DNA from: Balneola sp.
GTDB lineage: Bacteria; Bacteroidota; Rhodothermia; Balneolales; Balneolaceae
NCBI GenBank assembly: GCA_002696035.1
Contig: NZQV01000025.1
Location: 62,700-125,228 of the forward strand
Direction: 5' to 3'
DNA: 62,529 nucleotides
A program made the translations under genes and the position numbers. A model generated the notes under the pieces. The model was not told where the DNA came from. It was given only the letters and a program-made list of their open reading frames with translations, and ran no database searches. Shown here one piece after another: positions 51,362 to 60,103 of the stretch. Position 1 is the first letter of the stretch. Each line of letters starts with the position of its first letter.

Positions 51362-52245
51362 GAATAACAATTGTCGGAATGATATTAACACTGCTTTTTG
51401 GCGGCTGTGAAAATGGTGAGAAAGCGGATGCTTATGGACAATTTGAGGCCCGGGAAGTCATGATCTCTGCAGAAGTTCCGGGCATCCTGCAACAGTTTGA
51501 TGTAAAAGAAGGACAAACGCTGAGGTCAGGCGAGCAAGTTGGGTTGATCGACACCACGCAATGGAGTCTTCAAAAGAACGAATTGAAGTCGACGATCACC
51601 GCGGTTCGAACAAACATTCAAAAGCTGGATGCACAAGCTGACGTATATAGAGAACAACTGGTAACGGCTCAGAAAGAACTGAATCGATTTCAAGATCTAA
51701 AGCAAGAAAACGCGGCAACCCAGCAACAGATCGACCAGGCAGAAGGACAGGTAAACGTGCTCAAAAAGCAGATCGAGTCGGTTGAGGTACAAAAGAGATC
51801 AGTATTTGCTGAACTGGAAACTATCCGTTCCAGGATCGCTCAGGTGCAGGATCAGCTTGAACGTGCCATAGTCATAAATCCCATTGCCGGTGTGGTGTTA
51901 GAGCGTTATGCAGAACCCGATGAGTTGGTGAATACCGGCAAACCACTGTATGAAGTTGCCGATCTGAAACGGATGGAGCTGCGGGTATATATCTCCGGCG
52001 CACAGCTACCGCGCGTTACACTTGGTCAGCAGGTTGAGATCGTAATAGATAAAGACGCGAAGACTACAGAATCCTTAACCGGAACGGTGAGCTGGATCGC
52101 TTCGGAAGCTGAATTTGCCCCTCGGATGATCCAAACAAAAGAGGAGCGAGTAACCCAGGTTTATGCCGTTAAAGTGAGTGTTGAAAATCCCGATGGAAAG
52201 CTGAAGATCGGAATGCCCGGGGAAGTGAATTTTGATATCAATTGA
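51352..52245 (+). CDS. HlyD-like periplasmic adaptor
   Basis: A 297-residue membrane fusion protein. Lipoprotein-like signal peptide with LLFGGCENG (cysteine about residue 19). The hairpin is a long coiled coil (KNELKSTITAVRTNIQKLDA to LETIRSRIAQVQDQLERAIV) flanked by the lipoyl halves (GQFEAREVMISAEVPGILQ, VINPIAGVVLERYAEPDELV), and a beta-barrel with GEVNFD ends it. It connects the ABC-2 permeases to the TolC-like protein; counterpart of YbhG. Confidence 0.88.
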   Translation: MELRITIVGMILTLLFGGCENGEKADAYGQFEAREVMISAEVPGILQQFDVKEGQTLRSGEQVGLIDTTQWSLQKNELKSTITAVRTNIQKLDAQADVYREQLVTAQKELNRFQDLKQENAATQQQIDQAEGQVNVLKKQIESVEVQKRSVFAELETIRSRIAQVQDQLERAIVINPIAGVVLERYAEPDELVNTGKPLYEVADLKRMELRVYISGAQLPRVTLGQQVEIVIDKDAKTTESLTGTVSWIASEAEFAPRMIQTKEERVTQVYAVKVSVENPDGKLKIGMPGEVNFDIN

Positions 52246-52261
52246 TCTGGAGGAGCCTTTT

Positions 52262-52414
52262 ATGATACAGCTCGTTGAATATAGACTGGAGGAAGTCCGA
52301 ATGGCATTTGCAGAATATATACAGGAACTCGATCTCCGGATAGAGCAAAATCTTCAGAGTTGGGTTGATCACATCGAAGAGGTGTATGATAATGAAGAAG
52401 GGATACAGAAATGA
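52262..52414 (+). CDS. 50-residue conserved-looking protein within the efflux operon
   Basis: A 50-residue acidic helical protein (MIQLVEYRLEEVRMAFAEYI..). A strong ribosome-binding site, GGAGGAG at 52249-52255, sits 6 bases before this ATG and supports real translation. It overlaps the first ATPase gene by 4 bases. No known domain; likely an operon-specific accessory subunit, or only a translation-coupling leader. Confidence 0.6.
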   Translation: MIQLVEYRLEEVRMAFAEYIQELDLRIEQNLQSWVDHIEEVYDNEEGIQK

Positions 52415-53340
52415 AAAGTACCATAGTAGTTGAGATCAACAACGTTTCCAAATCTTTCAGACAGCTTAAAGCCCTGAAGCAGGTTTCCTTCGCAGTGGAA
52501 GAAGGAGAGTTATTTGGAGTGATTGGTCCTGACGGGGCGGGGAAAACGACTCTATTTCGACTCATAAATACCTTGCTTATTCCCGATGAGGGAACACTCT
52601 CTGTGCTGGGATATGATACGGTTAATGAGTACAAACAGATCCGGCCACTTTTAGGATATATGCCCGGAAAATTTTCGCTGTACCAGGATCTTACTGTGGA
52701 GGAAAACCTGCAATTTTTTGCATCGGTATTTGGTACGAGCGTTGCTTCAAATTATGAGCTCATCAAACCTATCTATCATCAGCTGGAACCCTTTAAGAAC
52801 AGACTTTCCGGTGCTCTGTCAGGCGGGATGAAACAGAAGCTGGCATTGAGCTGCGCCCTCATCCATAAACCCAAACTTTTGTTACTGGACGAACCTACAA
52901 CGGGTGTGGATGCAGTTTCCCGAAAAGAGTTTTGGGATATGCTGAAGATGCTGAAACAGGAAGGCATCTCAATTATCGTTTCTACTCCCTATATGGATGA
53001 AGCTAATTTGTGTGACCGGGTTGCATTGATTCAAAAAGGAAGCATTCTTCAGATCGATACACCGACATCAGTAGTAAATGGATTTACAAAACCACTGTTG
53101 GGTGTAAAAGCCTCTAATACGTATCAGCTTTTGAAAGCACTCAAGTCTTTTCCGGGATCTGATTCGGTTCATCCATTTGGAGAGTATGTTCATTATACCG
53201 AGAAGGACGGAGAACCGGATCCGAAAGTACTGCAGGACTATTTAGAACAGCAGGGACTTCAAAATGTGCAGATCAAATTAATGGATCCTGCCATCGAAGA
53301 TCGGTTTATGGATCTGATGCACACAGCAGAGGAGGTTTAG
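52411..53340 (+). CDS. ABC transporter ATPase 1 (efflux)
   Basis: A 309-residue ATP-binding subunit. Walker A GPDGAGKTTLFRL near 42-54, Q-loop-type YMPGKFSLYQDLTVEENL, signature SGALSGGMKQKLALSCAL near 135-150, Walker B LLLLDEPTTGVDAVSR. A C-terminal extension of about 90 residues is unusual for this fold and resembles the ATPase of ABC-2 drug exporters. E. coli YbhF carries two nucleotide-binding domains in one chain; here they are separate genes. Confidence 0.92.
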   Translation: MKSTIVVEINNVSKSFRQLKALKQVSFAVEEGELFGVIGPDGAGKTTLFRLINTLLIPDEGTLSVLGYDTVNEYKQIRPLLGYMPGKFSLYQDLTVEENLQFFASVFGTSVASNYELIKPIYHQLEPFKNRLSGALSGGMKQKLALSCALIHKPKLLLLDEPTTGVDAVSRKEFWDMLKMLKQEGISIIVSTPYMDEANLCDRVALIQKGSILQIDTPTSVVNGFTKPLLGVKASNTYQLLKALKSFPGSDSVHPFGEYVHYTEKDGEPDPKVLQDYLEQQGLQNVQIKLMDPAIEDRFMDLMHTAEEV

Positions 53341-53341
53341 G

Positions 53342-54085
53342 ATGCCTGAATATGCCATTCAAACCGAAAACCTGACACGTAAATTTGGTGATTTCATTGC
53401 CGTCGATCACATTTCCTTTGAGGTACAGAAGGGAGAGATTTTTGGTTTTCTTGGGGCAAATGGGGCGGGTAAGACAACGGCCATGAAGATGCTGACTGGT
53501 TTGCTTACACCCACATCCGGAAAGGCTTTGGTAACAGGAAGGGATGTATATACTGAAGCGGAATTCATCAAAAAACAGATCGGATATATGAGCCAGAAGT
53601 TTTCACTATATGATGATCTGACGCCCAGGGAAAATATTCGGTTTTATGGAGGTATTTACGGTATCTCCGAGGAGTATTTATCACAAAAGATCGATGAAGT
53701 ACTGGAAGGAACCGGCCTAAAAGATCAGGGAGATAAGCTAGTTCAGGCTTTACCGCTTGGCTGGAAACAGAAACTGGCCTTTTCGATCGCGATTCTTCAT
53801 AACCCGAAGATCGTTTTTTTAGATGAACCCACAGGTGGTGTGGACCCGGTGACACGGCGGGCATTTTGGGAGCAGATCTATGAAGTAGCAGAACAAGGGA
53901 TTACGGTATTTGTAACCACTCATTATATGGATGAGGCAGAATATTGCGACCGGCTCTCGATCATGGTGGATGGCAGGATGGATGCTATTGGCTCGCCGGA
54001 GGACCTGAAGCATGAGTTCTCGGCATCATCTGTGGAAGAGATCTTCATTAAGCTGGCCCGAAGCGCAAAAAGGGGAGACGGATGA
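53342..54085 (+). CDS. ABC transporter ATPase 2 (efflux)
   Basis: A 247-residue ATP-binding subunit, with Walker A GANGAGKTTAMKMLTG near 40-55, YMSQKFSLYDDLTPRENIRF near 85, Walker B KIVFLDEPTGGVDPVTRR near 160 and the H-loop in TVFVTTHYMDEAEYC. The signature motif is altered: LPLGWKQKLAFS instead of LSGGMKQK, which may make one ATP site degenerate, as in asymmetric exporters. It overlaps the permease gene by 4 bases. Confidence 0.92.
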   Translation: MPEYAIQTENLTRKFGDFIAVDHISFEVQKGEIFGFLGANGAGKTTAMKMLTGLLTPTSGKALVTGRDVYTEAEFIKKQIGYMSQKFSLYDDLTPRENIRFYGGIYGISEEYLSQKIDEVLEGTGLKDQGDKLVQALPLGWKQKLAFSIAILHNPKIVFLDEPTGGVDPVTRRAFWEQIYEVAEQGITVFVTTHYMDEAEYCDRLSIMVDGRMDAIGSPEDLKHEFSASSVEEIFIKLARSAKRGDG

Positions 54086-55191
54086 ACTCATTTGCAGGAT
54101 TTGTAATCAAGGAATTCAAGCAGATATACCGGGATAAACGCACTCTGACGGTTTTATTTGGCATGCCGGTCATTATGATGATCCTGTTTGGTTTTGCCAT
54201 CCGGAATGAGATCTCGAATGCTGAGATCGGGATCCTGGATCGGTCAAAAGATGAGGTAACCCATCAGATCATTCAAAAACTGGAAGCAACGGATGCATTT
54301 CAGGTGCGGGCTTATTTACAGGATGTGAACGAGATCGAAGCGCTGTTCCGGGAGGGAGATATTAAAGAGGTGGTGGTTTTTGAAGCGAACTTCAGGCAAA
54401 AGCTGGTCAGAGAACAAAGAGCAGACATCCAGATAATTACAGATGCTACCAATCCCAATCTTGCAAACCTGGTGCAATCCTATACAGCCAATATCATCCA
54501 GGATTATGTGAAGGCTCTCAACAGCGAAGACCAAATAGAACAGGCCGGGATCATGCCGAAAGTACGAATGATGTACAATCCTGAATTGCGCAGCGTTAAT
54601 CTATTTGTACCGGGTTTGATCGCAGTGATCCTGATGCTGGTGTCTACTTTAATGACTTCCATATCCATCACGCGTGAAAAGGAGATGGGAAACATGGAAA
54701 TACTATTGGTGTCTCCCTTGAAGCCCTATCATATAATTATTGGAAAGGTACTTCCATACCTGGTGCTGTCGGTGGTGAATGTCATCACAATCTTAATTCT
54801 GGCTATATTTGTTTTCCAGGTTCCGTTTGAAGGATCCTATCTGCTGTTTTTTGCAGAAGCCGGACTTTTTACGCTGACTGCATTGGCCTTAGGCGTTTTT
54901 ATTTCATCGGTTGCCAGTGATCAGCAAACGGCAATGATGATCTCGCTGGCCGGATTATTATTACCCACGGTGCTGTTGTCAGGATTTATCTTTCCGGTTC
55001 AGAGTATGCCGGAAGTTCTGCAGTGGATCTCACATATCATTCCCGCAAAGTGGTTTCTGATTATCGTTCGGGGCATAATGCTCAAAGGATCAGAGTTGTT
55101 GATGGTCTGGAAAGAGACGCTGATCCTGATAGGAATGACCGTGTTTTTCATCGCATTAAGTCTCAAAAAATTTAAAGTGAGGCTACAATGA
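54082..55191 (+). CDS. ABC-2 type permease 1
   Basis: A 369-residue permease of the ABC-2 family (YbhS/YbhR-like). N-terminal membrane helix (LTVLFGMPVIMMILFGFAI), a periplasmic region of about 130 residues (with EISNAEIGILDRSKDEVTHQ), then five C-terminal membrane segments with LFVPGLIAVILMLVSTLMTS and EKEMGNMEILLVSPLKPYHI, the hallmark of the family. Exports hydrophobic substrates; substrate is unknown. Overlaps the next gene by 4 bases. Confidence 0.9.
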   Translation: MNSFAGFVIKEFKQIYRDKRTLTVLFGMPVIMMILFGFAIRNEISNAEIGILDRSKDEVTHQIIQKLEATDAFQVRAYLQDVNEIEALFREGDIKEVVVFEANFRQKLVREQRADIQIITDATNPNLANLVQSYTANIIQDYVKALNSEDQIEQAGIMPKVRMMYNPELRSVNLFVPGLIAVILMLVSTLMTSISITREKEMGNMEILLVSPLKPYHIIIGKVLPYLVLSVVNVITILILAIFVFQVPFEGSYLLFFAEAGLFTLTALALGVFISSVASDQQTAMMISLAGLLLPTVLLSGFIFPVQSMPEVLQWISHIIPAKWFLIIVRGIMLKGSELLMVWKETLILIGMTVFFIALSLKKFKVRLQ

Positions 55192-56318
55192 AGATCATCC
55201 GGGTTTTATTGCAGAAGGAGTTTCTCCAGATCTTTAGGAACAAGTCGATGCTGCCAATCCTGTTTGTGATGCCGGTTGTTCAGTTGCTGGTGTTGTCGTT
55301 TGCAGCCACGTATGAACTCAAAGAAGTGGATGTAGCTTTGATAGACAACGATCAGTCAGCATTGTCCAGAGAAGTGATGTCCAGGTTTCAGGCTACCGGG
55401 TATTTTAATTTGGAGCTGGAGACGTTTCATTATGCGGAAGCAATGATGGCCATGGATCAGGGAGAGGTGAGTTTGATCCTTGAGATTCCTTCAGGATTCC
55501 AGACAAGGGTACGGGAGGGCAGGGTAGCTGACCTTCAGCTTGTGATAGATGCGGTGGATGGGAGCACTGCAGGACTCATACAATCGTACAGCACTTCGAT
55601 CCTCAAAGACCTGAATGCCGAGCAGATGAGAAAAATACAGATGGAGTCATATTCTCCTCAGGTTCAAAAGGTAAAATCCATTCAGGTTATTCCCCAAAAT
55701 TGGTACAATCCTGACCTGGACTACATCACGTTTATGGTGCCGGGTATTTTAGTGGTGCTGGTGTCCATGATCGGGTTATTTCTCTCAGGGATGAATATTG
55801 TACGGGAGCAGGAGATCGGAACCATCGAACAGTTGAATGTTACTCCCATTCGAAAATATCAGTTCATGATCGGGAAGTTACTTCCCTTCTGGGTTATAGG
55901 GATGATCGATCTGCTTATTGGATTGATTTTGGCCCGCTATGGATTCAATATTCCTTTCCTGGGGAGCCTGATTACCGTTTTGATCGTAGCAGGAATTTTT
56001 CTGATTACCATACAATCGCTGGGACTTTTAATATCAACCATCACACATACGCAACAACAAGCGATGTTCATTGCATGGTTTTTGATGGTGATCTTTATCC
56101 TGATGGGCGGACTTTTTACACCTATCGAAAGCATGCCGATGTGGGCTCAGAACCTGACGTATATAAATCCCGTGGCCTATTTTATCAAGATCATGCGGAT
56201 GGTTCTATTGAAAGGAGCAGGTTGGCCGGAGATTCAATTCATGGTATATGGAATCACCGCTATGGGAAGTGCGCTTTTGCTCATCTCCATTAACAAATAC
56301 AAGAAAACGGTAGCTTAA
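55188..56318 (+). CDS. ABC-2 type permease 2
   Basis: A 376-residue paralogue of the preceding permease, with the same arrangement: N-terminal helix (MLPILFVMPVVQLLVLSFAA), large periplasmic region, then ITFMVPGILVVLVSMIGLFL and EQEIGTIEQLNVTPIRKYQF, and further membrane helices. The two probably form a heterodimer with the two different ATPases. It is the last gene of the operon; its stop overlaps the end of the convergent histidine kinase gene by 4 bases. Confidence 0.9.
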   Translation: MKIIRVLLQKEFLQIFRNKSMLPILFVMPVVQLLVLSFAATYELKEVDVALIDNDQSALSREVMSRFQATGYFNLELETFHYAEAMMAMDQGEVSLILEIPSGFQTRVREGRVADLQLVIDAVDGSTAGLIQSYSTSILKDLNAEQMRKIQMESYSPQVQKVKSIQVIPQNWYNPDLDYITFMVPGILVVLVSMIGLFLSGMNIVREQEIGTIEQLNVTPIRKYQFMIGKLLPFWVIGMIDLLIGLILARYGFNIPFLGSLITVLIVAGIFLITIQSLGLLISTITHTQQQAMFIAWFLMVIFILMGGLFTPIESMPMWAQNLTYINPVAYFIKIMRMVLLKGAGWPEIQFMVYGITAMGSALLLISINKYKKTVA

Positions 56319-57526
56319 TCCAAAGGAACTTGAATGGTAACCTTGGTGCCCTCTCCCTCTGATGAATCTATGTTCAGCGTTCCTTTCATGGTCTCAACCA
56401 AGTGTCGTACCAGCTGAAATCCAAATCCAAATCCACGTTCATCTTTGGTTCCCGCTGTAGATTTGGCTTTACCTGAAAGTATCTCATCCAGTTTCTTACG
56501 ATCCATGCCCACGCCCGTGTCCTTGATCACAAAATGGAGAGTATGGTCTGGCTGACGGTTAAGTGAAAGGTCAATTGTTACAGACCCATTTTTAGGGGTG
56601 AACTTGATGGCATTGGTTATCAGGTTACCAAAGATCTGGAGGAGTTTGTATTTGGAGAACGTTACATCAGCTTTATCCGAGTTTAGATTTACGGAAAAAT
56701 CTATGGATTTAGATTTGGCCTGAGGGCCGTATAAATTTATCAGCTTTGCTTTTAAAGTATTCAGGTTCAATTGATGTTCGAGAACTTTCGCACTTTCTGA
56801 AGTTTCTTTAAAATTGGAAAGAATTTCATCTGCCAGATCCAGTACAGACCTTCCGCCTTTATTAATGAGCTCCAGAAGTTGCATGAACTCATCCATTTTT
56901 TGTTCTTGGGCCTGATCTCTGAGGATCTCTGCAATACCAATGATTCCACCGATGGGGCCCCGAATGTCGTGGCTTACCTTGCGTTGGATCTCCTTTAATT
57001 CGTCTACGTTCTGTCGCATTAATTTCAGCTTATGCTCATATTCTATGCGGGTGATCACCTCGCTTGCGATGATTTTCAGGAATTCTTCTTTCTCTGGCGA
57101 CAGATCATTCTTCTTGGTATCCATTACACACATTGCTCCAATTCGAATACCATCTGGTGAGGTTAATGGAATCCCATAATAATAGCGGATACTGGGATCT
57201 TCCAGAACGTAATCCTTATCCCGAAACCGGTCATCCTCCGTCATATCTTCTATCTCAAACGGTTTATCATCGAGTATCACATACTGGCAAGCGGTATCCT
57301 TCCGAGGGGTATTTTTGACATCCAACCCATAGTTTGAGATCGTCCATTGCGTATTTGCTTCCAATAAATTGACCAGGGAAATTGGGGTTCCGGTTACATA
57401 AGCCGCCAGTTTGGTGAGATCATCCAGTTTACCATATATCTGAGTATAATCGATATCATATTCTGAAAGCTTAAGAAGTCGTTCAAATTCATTATCGGGT
57501 ACAGGTGCAATGTTATTATTCATCAA
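56315..57526 (-). CDS. GAF-domain sensor histidine kinase
   Basis: A 403-residue cytoplasmic kinase. N-terminal GAF domain (about 25-165: TPISLVNLLEANTQWTISNY, DTACQYVILDDKPFEIEDM), then the dimerisation helix with the phospho-acceptor histidine (IQRKVSHDIRGPIGGIIGIA, about residue 190), and a HATPase domain with NLITNAIKFTPKNG, DTGVGMDRKK and GFGFGFQLVRHLVETMKGT. No membrane segment, so it senses an internal signal. No response regulator is encoded beside it. Confidence 0.92.
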   Translation of the reverse strand: MMNNNIAPVPDNEFERLLKLSEYDIDYTQIYGKLDDLTKLAAYVTGTPISLVNLLEANTQWTISNYGLDVKNTPRKDTACQYVILDDKPFEIEDMTEDDRFRDKDYVLEDPSIRYYYGIPLTSPDGIRIGAMCVMDTKKNDLSPEKEEFLKIIASEVITRIEYEHKLKLMRQNVDELKEIQRKVSHDIRGPIGGIIGIAEILRDQAQEQKMDEFMQLLELINKGGRSVLDLADEILSNFKETSESAKVLEHQLNLNTLKAKLINLYGPQAKSKSIDFSVNLNSDKADVTFSKYKLLQIFGNLITNAIKFTPKNGSVTIDLSLNRQPDHTLHFVIKDTGVGMDRKKLDEILSGKAKSTAGTKDERGFGFGFQLVRHLVETMKGTLNIDSSEGEGTKVTIQVPLD

Positions 57527-58429
57527 CTATTGATTAGATATATCCCAAATTTCAACTTTATCGAGCGCAATATAAGGTACTGCAATATGATTTTTGTGGA
57601 TGTTTATCCCGATATCAGCTGGCCGGCCGGTAGTTTTGATGAGTACTTTTTCCTTCATGGGGCGGTAAATGCGAATAGAAGAATCGGCCTGACTGGCGGA
57701 AAATAAATGAGTCCCAATAAATTCTATGCCGTCAAAATATCCACCTTGCAGGGTGGCGAATTCTTCAAGTTCTCCGGCTGAGTTGAACTCATAAAAGGTT
57801 TGTCCGCCATTCCAGGGAGCTAACAAGAATTTACCGCTGTTAGGGTTTAATGTGATTCCATTCGGAGCATGCGCAAGATCTTCAAGAAATACAGATACCT
57901 CAGTACCGTCTATCTCATATACTTTGGAAGTGCCGGTATCTGTGACATACAGAACTCCATTCTGGTCAGCCACAACATCATTCAAAAAGCCGATCTGAAA
58001 TTCAGAAAAGTCAATGAAGTCAGTTTGTGAACCGGTGCTGGTGTTGAAGCCATGAATGCCAAGAACATCTGCCACCCAAAGAGTTTCGCCTGTAATATAC
58101 ATCCCGCGAGGTGCATGGAGAGGAGCATCTTCGGTTCCAGTCATGAACTTGAGCTCTGTGACCCTTCCTTCCGAATTTGCTTTGGTAATGAAACCGGTTG
58201 AATCCTGAGTGTTCCCTCCGCCTGTGAAGTTGGATATGAAATACACATTCTGATCAGGATCAAAACGTACGGCTTCCGGGCCATCCAGCCCGGTGATAGT
58301 ATAGATAATGCTGGTGGAATCCTGAACGGTGGTCAGGTCAATTCCGATATTATCTTCTTGTGCCGTACATCCCCAAAACAGGAAAATAAACAAGAGTGCT
58401 GGTGTGACTATATATTTCATCAGATACAT
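57527..58429 (-). CDS. SMP-30/NHL-like beta-propeller lipoprotein
   Basis: A 300-residue lipoprotein: signal peptide with lipobox FWGCT, then a six-bladed propeller of the SMP-30/gluconolactonase or NHL kind (GPEAVRFDPDQNVYFISNFT, APRGMYITGETLWVADVLGI, DVVADQNGVLYVTDTGTSKV, APNGITLNPNSGKFLLAPWN). It lacks an evident metal site, so may be a binding protein rather than a lactonase. ATG at 58429 overlaps the stop of the LCIB-like gene by one base (TAATG) and is kept for that reason; an ATG 9 bases on (58420) is the alternative. Confidence 0.8.
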   Translation of the reverse strand: MYLMKYIVTPALLFIFLFWGCTAQEDNIGIDLTTVQDSTSIIYTITGLDGPEAVRFDPDQNVYFISNFTGGGNTQDSTGFITKANSEGRVTELKFMTGTEDAPLHAPRGMYITGETLWVADVLGIHGFNTSTGSQTDFIDFSEFQIGFLNDVVADQNGVLYVTDTGTSKVYEIDGTEVSVFLEDLAHAPNGITLNPNSGKFLLAPWNGGQTFYEFNSAGELEEFATLQGGYFDGIEFIGTHLFSASQADSSIRIYRPMKEKVLIKTTGRPADIGINIHKNHIAVPYIALDKVEIWDISNQ

Positions 58430-59115
58430 TATTTGTTGAACCAGGACACATCACGAACTTCAAACATGTCGTCCTGATCCCAATCTGTGTTAATGATAAT
58501 TCCGCCTATAAGAAGGAGAGGGTGGTCACCGAGGGACTCAATATTTTCTCCGATGATATCTGTAAGCTCACGTTTAATTTGGTTGTATCCAATTTCAGTT
58601 GTGGCAATTACATCATTGTCTGCTTCTTTGATCTGCTCATAATTTTCGATCAGAACTTTGTTTACCTGTCCCTGCTGATAATCATTATGGGAGATGTTCA
58701 GCACATTGCCTTTCTTCACACTTTCCAGCCCTGCAATGAGAGATCCACAGCTTGATGAAGGATTTGATTGTCCCTCACGGAGTACTTTCCCGGGAGTACC
58801 ATCTTTAGTGATGCCTATGTGTGGACCATAAAGTATTACGGCAGCTCCATCATCAGGGATGTGACTTGAGAAAGCACCGAATCCTGTTTTTCCGGTAAAG
58901 GGAATTCCGGAAATTCCCCCAAAAAAGAAGGGGCCGGGTGCTTTAAAATGTTTTCCGAGTTCGAGAAAGGTATTGTTGATCTCATCGCTGCAAACAGAGG
59001 TTCCCCAGATACAATCAGAGGGAGAGATGTTGGATTGTTTGAGCTCATCCAGCATGACTTGCTCAAGTGCAGTTAATGAATCGGCTTTGGGGTATAGATC
59101 AGTTATATGCTTCAT
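58429..59115 (-). CDS. LCIB-like putative carbonic anhydrase
   Basis: A 228-residue protein that matches the LCIB (limiting-CO2-inducible B) family, which includes functional beta-type carbonic anhydrases in algae. Candidate zinc ligands follow the family pattern: C42 (SVCSDEIN) with D44 two residues later, H85 (AFSSHIPDDG) and C123 (PSSSCGSLIAG); R113 (KVLREGQ) could pair with D44. GPFFFGGISGIPFTGKTGFG and YGPHIGITKDG are the surrounding conserved blocks. Interconversion of CO2 and bicarbonate is expected if active. Translationally coupled to the propeller lipoprotein. The family call comes from pattern memory, not a search. Confidence 0.72.
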   Translation of the reverse strand: MKHITDLYPKADSLTALEQVMLDELKQSNISPSDCIWGTSVCSDEINNTFLELGKHFKAPGPFFFGGISGIPFTGKTGFGAFSSHIPDDGAAVILYGPHIGITKDGTPGKVLREGQSNPSSSCGSLIAGLESVKKGNVLNISHNDYQQGQVNKVLIENYEQIKEADNDVIATTEIGYNQIKRELTDIIGENIESLGDHPLLLIGGIIINTDWDQDDMFEVRDVSWFNK

Positions 59116-59506
59116 AAATCTATTTTTTAAAATTTGTGGCTTGAATATAAAGAATTAAAGATTCCAATTTTCGCTCTCAAAAACCTCATTTAATGAGGCT
59201 GAGAGATGTTTATGGAACCGCTTTGAGAAGCGGTTCCATGAATTTTTTAATATTAATTTTTTGTAAAGAACTGATTAAACCTGCCTTATGGTACCGCTTT
59301 TTACAAGAGCTCAGGGCATATCAATAAACCAAAGTTGGGCGATAAATTTCATCTATATCAAAACGTGTGATAGTACTTAGAAAGGTTCATAGCTTATGAG
59401 TGTCATCAAAGCAGTAAAGAAGATCTCAAACACAGATCCTTTGATCTGAATTCTGATCTTCATTTTGATTCATAAATCACTTACTTATATATATAATTCC
59501 ACTATT
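59116..59506. other. Gene-free divergent gap with two hairpins
   Basis: A 391-base region between divergent starts. Beyond the two hairpins at 59184-59239 it has no gene-like frame of any quality. Promoters for the LCIB-like and GIN-domain genes must lie here, but none could be picked out with confidence. Confidence 0.6.
59184..59239. repeat. Two perfect hairpins between divergent genes
   Basis: CCTCATT/AATGAGG (59184-59198, 1-base loop; effective loop larger) and a 12-bp perfect stem ATGGAACCGCTT (59212-59223)/AAGCGGTTCCAT (59228-59239) with a 4-base loop, followed by GAATTTTTTAA. The second would be a fair terminator on the plus strand but lies ahead of, not behind, both flanking genes. 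Could be a regulatory or small-RNA terminator. Confidence 0.65.
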
Positions 59507-60031
59507 ATGAAACCTACCATTACAACTCTAGTATCAGCGTTAGTTTTGGCACTTGTATTTACAATGCCATCAATAGCTCAAAAAACATCAAACATCCAGT
59601 CACAGGATCTGCAATCATTTGATGAAATCAGGGTGATTGCCGATGCAGAAGTTATCATCACTAAAAGTAATAGAAACCATATTAAACTGATTGGTGAATC
59701 AACATACATCGGAAGCTCGCCTTATTCCATTGAAGACAGTACTTTAAAGTTTGTGTATGTAGAAGATGGCCTCAAAAAACTTGAAAAAGTAGTTATTGAA
59801 TATAAAGATATCAATCGGATCGTTACCGGAGGCAATGGCAACTTTCTGATTGAAGGCCTGGAAGAAGATCAGTTAGATATTTTCAACCAGTCCGCAAACC
59901 TTACCCTAAAGGGACAAATTAACAATGGCAGAATTTATTCCCCGAACGGAGCCAATGATATCACAGGCCTGAGAGGACTCAATATAATGGCTTACATTGG
60001 AGAAGATGCTGTACTAAAAAAAGCAGAGTAA
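59507..60031 (+). CDS. GIN-domain (DUF2807-like) secreted protein
   Basis: A 174-residue exported protein. Signal peptide 1-25 (TITTLVSALVLALVFTMPSIAQ). The rest is a right-handed beta-solenoid typical of the head-GIN/DUF2807 group: FDEIRVIADAEVIITKSNRN, YIGSSPYSIEDSTLKFVYVE, GNGNFLIEGLEEDQLDIFNQ and NARI-type turns. The family is common on the surface of Bacteroidota and is possibly adhesive; function is not proved. The start at 59507 is taken because it opens the signal peptide. Confidence 0.75.
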   Translation: MKPTITTLVSALVLALVFTMPSIAQKTSNIQSQDLQSFDEIRVIADAEVIITKSNRNHIKLIGESTYIGSSPYSIEDSTLKFVYVEDGLKKLEKVVIEYKDINRIVTGGNGNFLIEGLEEDQLDIFNQSANLTLKGQINNGRIYSPNGANDITGLRGLNIMAYIGEDAVLKKAE

Positions 60032-60062
60032 AAAACTGAAAGGTATCATCAATACTATAGAG

Positions 60063-60103
60063 CCACAGCTTTTTGGAGAAGAAATAAAGCTGTGGTTTTG
60101 TAT
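60063..60103 (+). terminator. Intrinsic terminator after the GIN-domain gene
   Basis: CCACAGCTTT (60063-60072) and AAAGCTGTGG (60086-60095) form a perfect 10-bp stem, followed by TTTTGTATTT. Confidence 0.85.
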
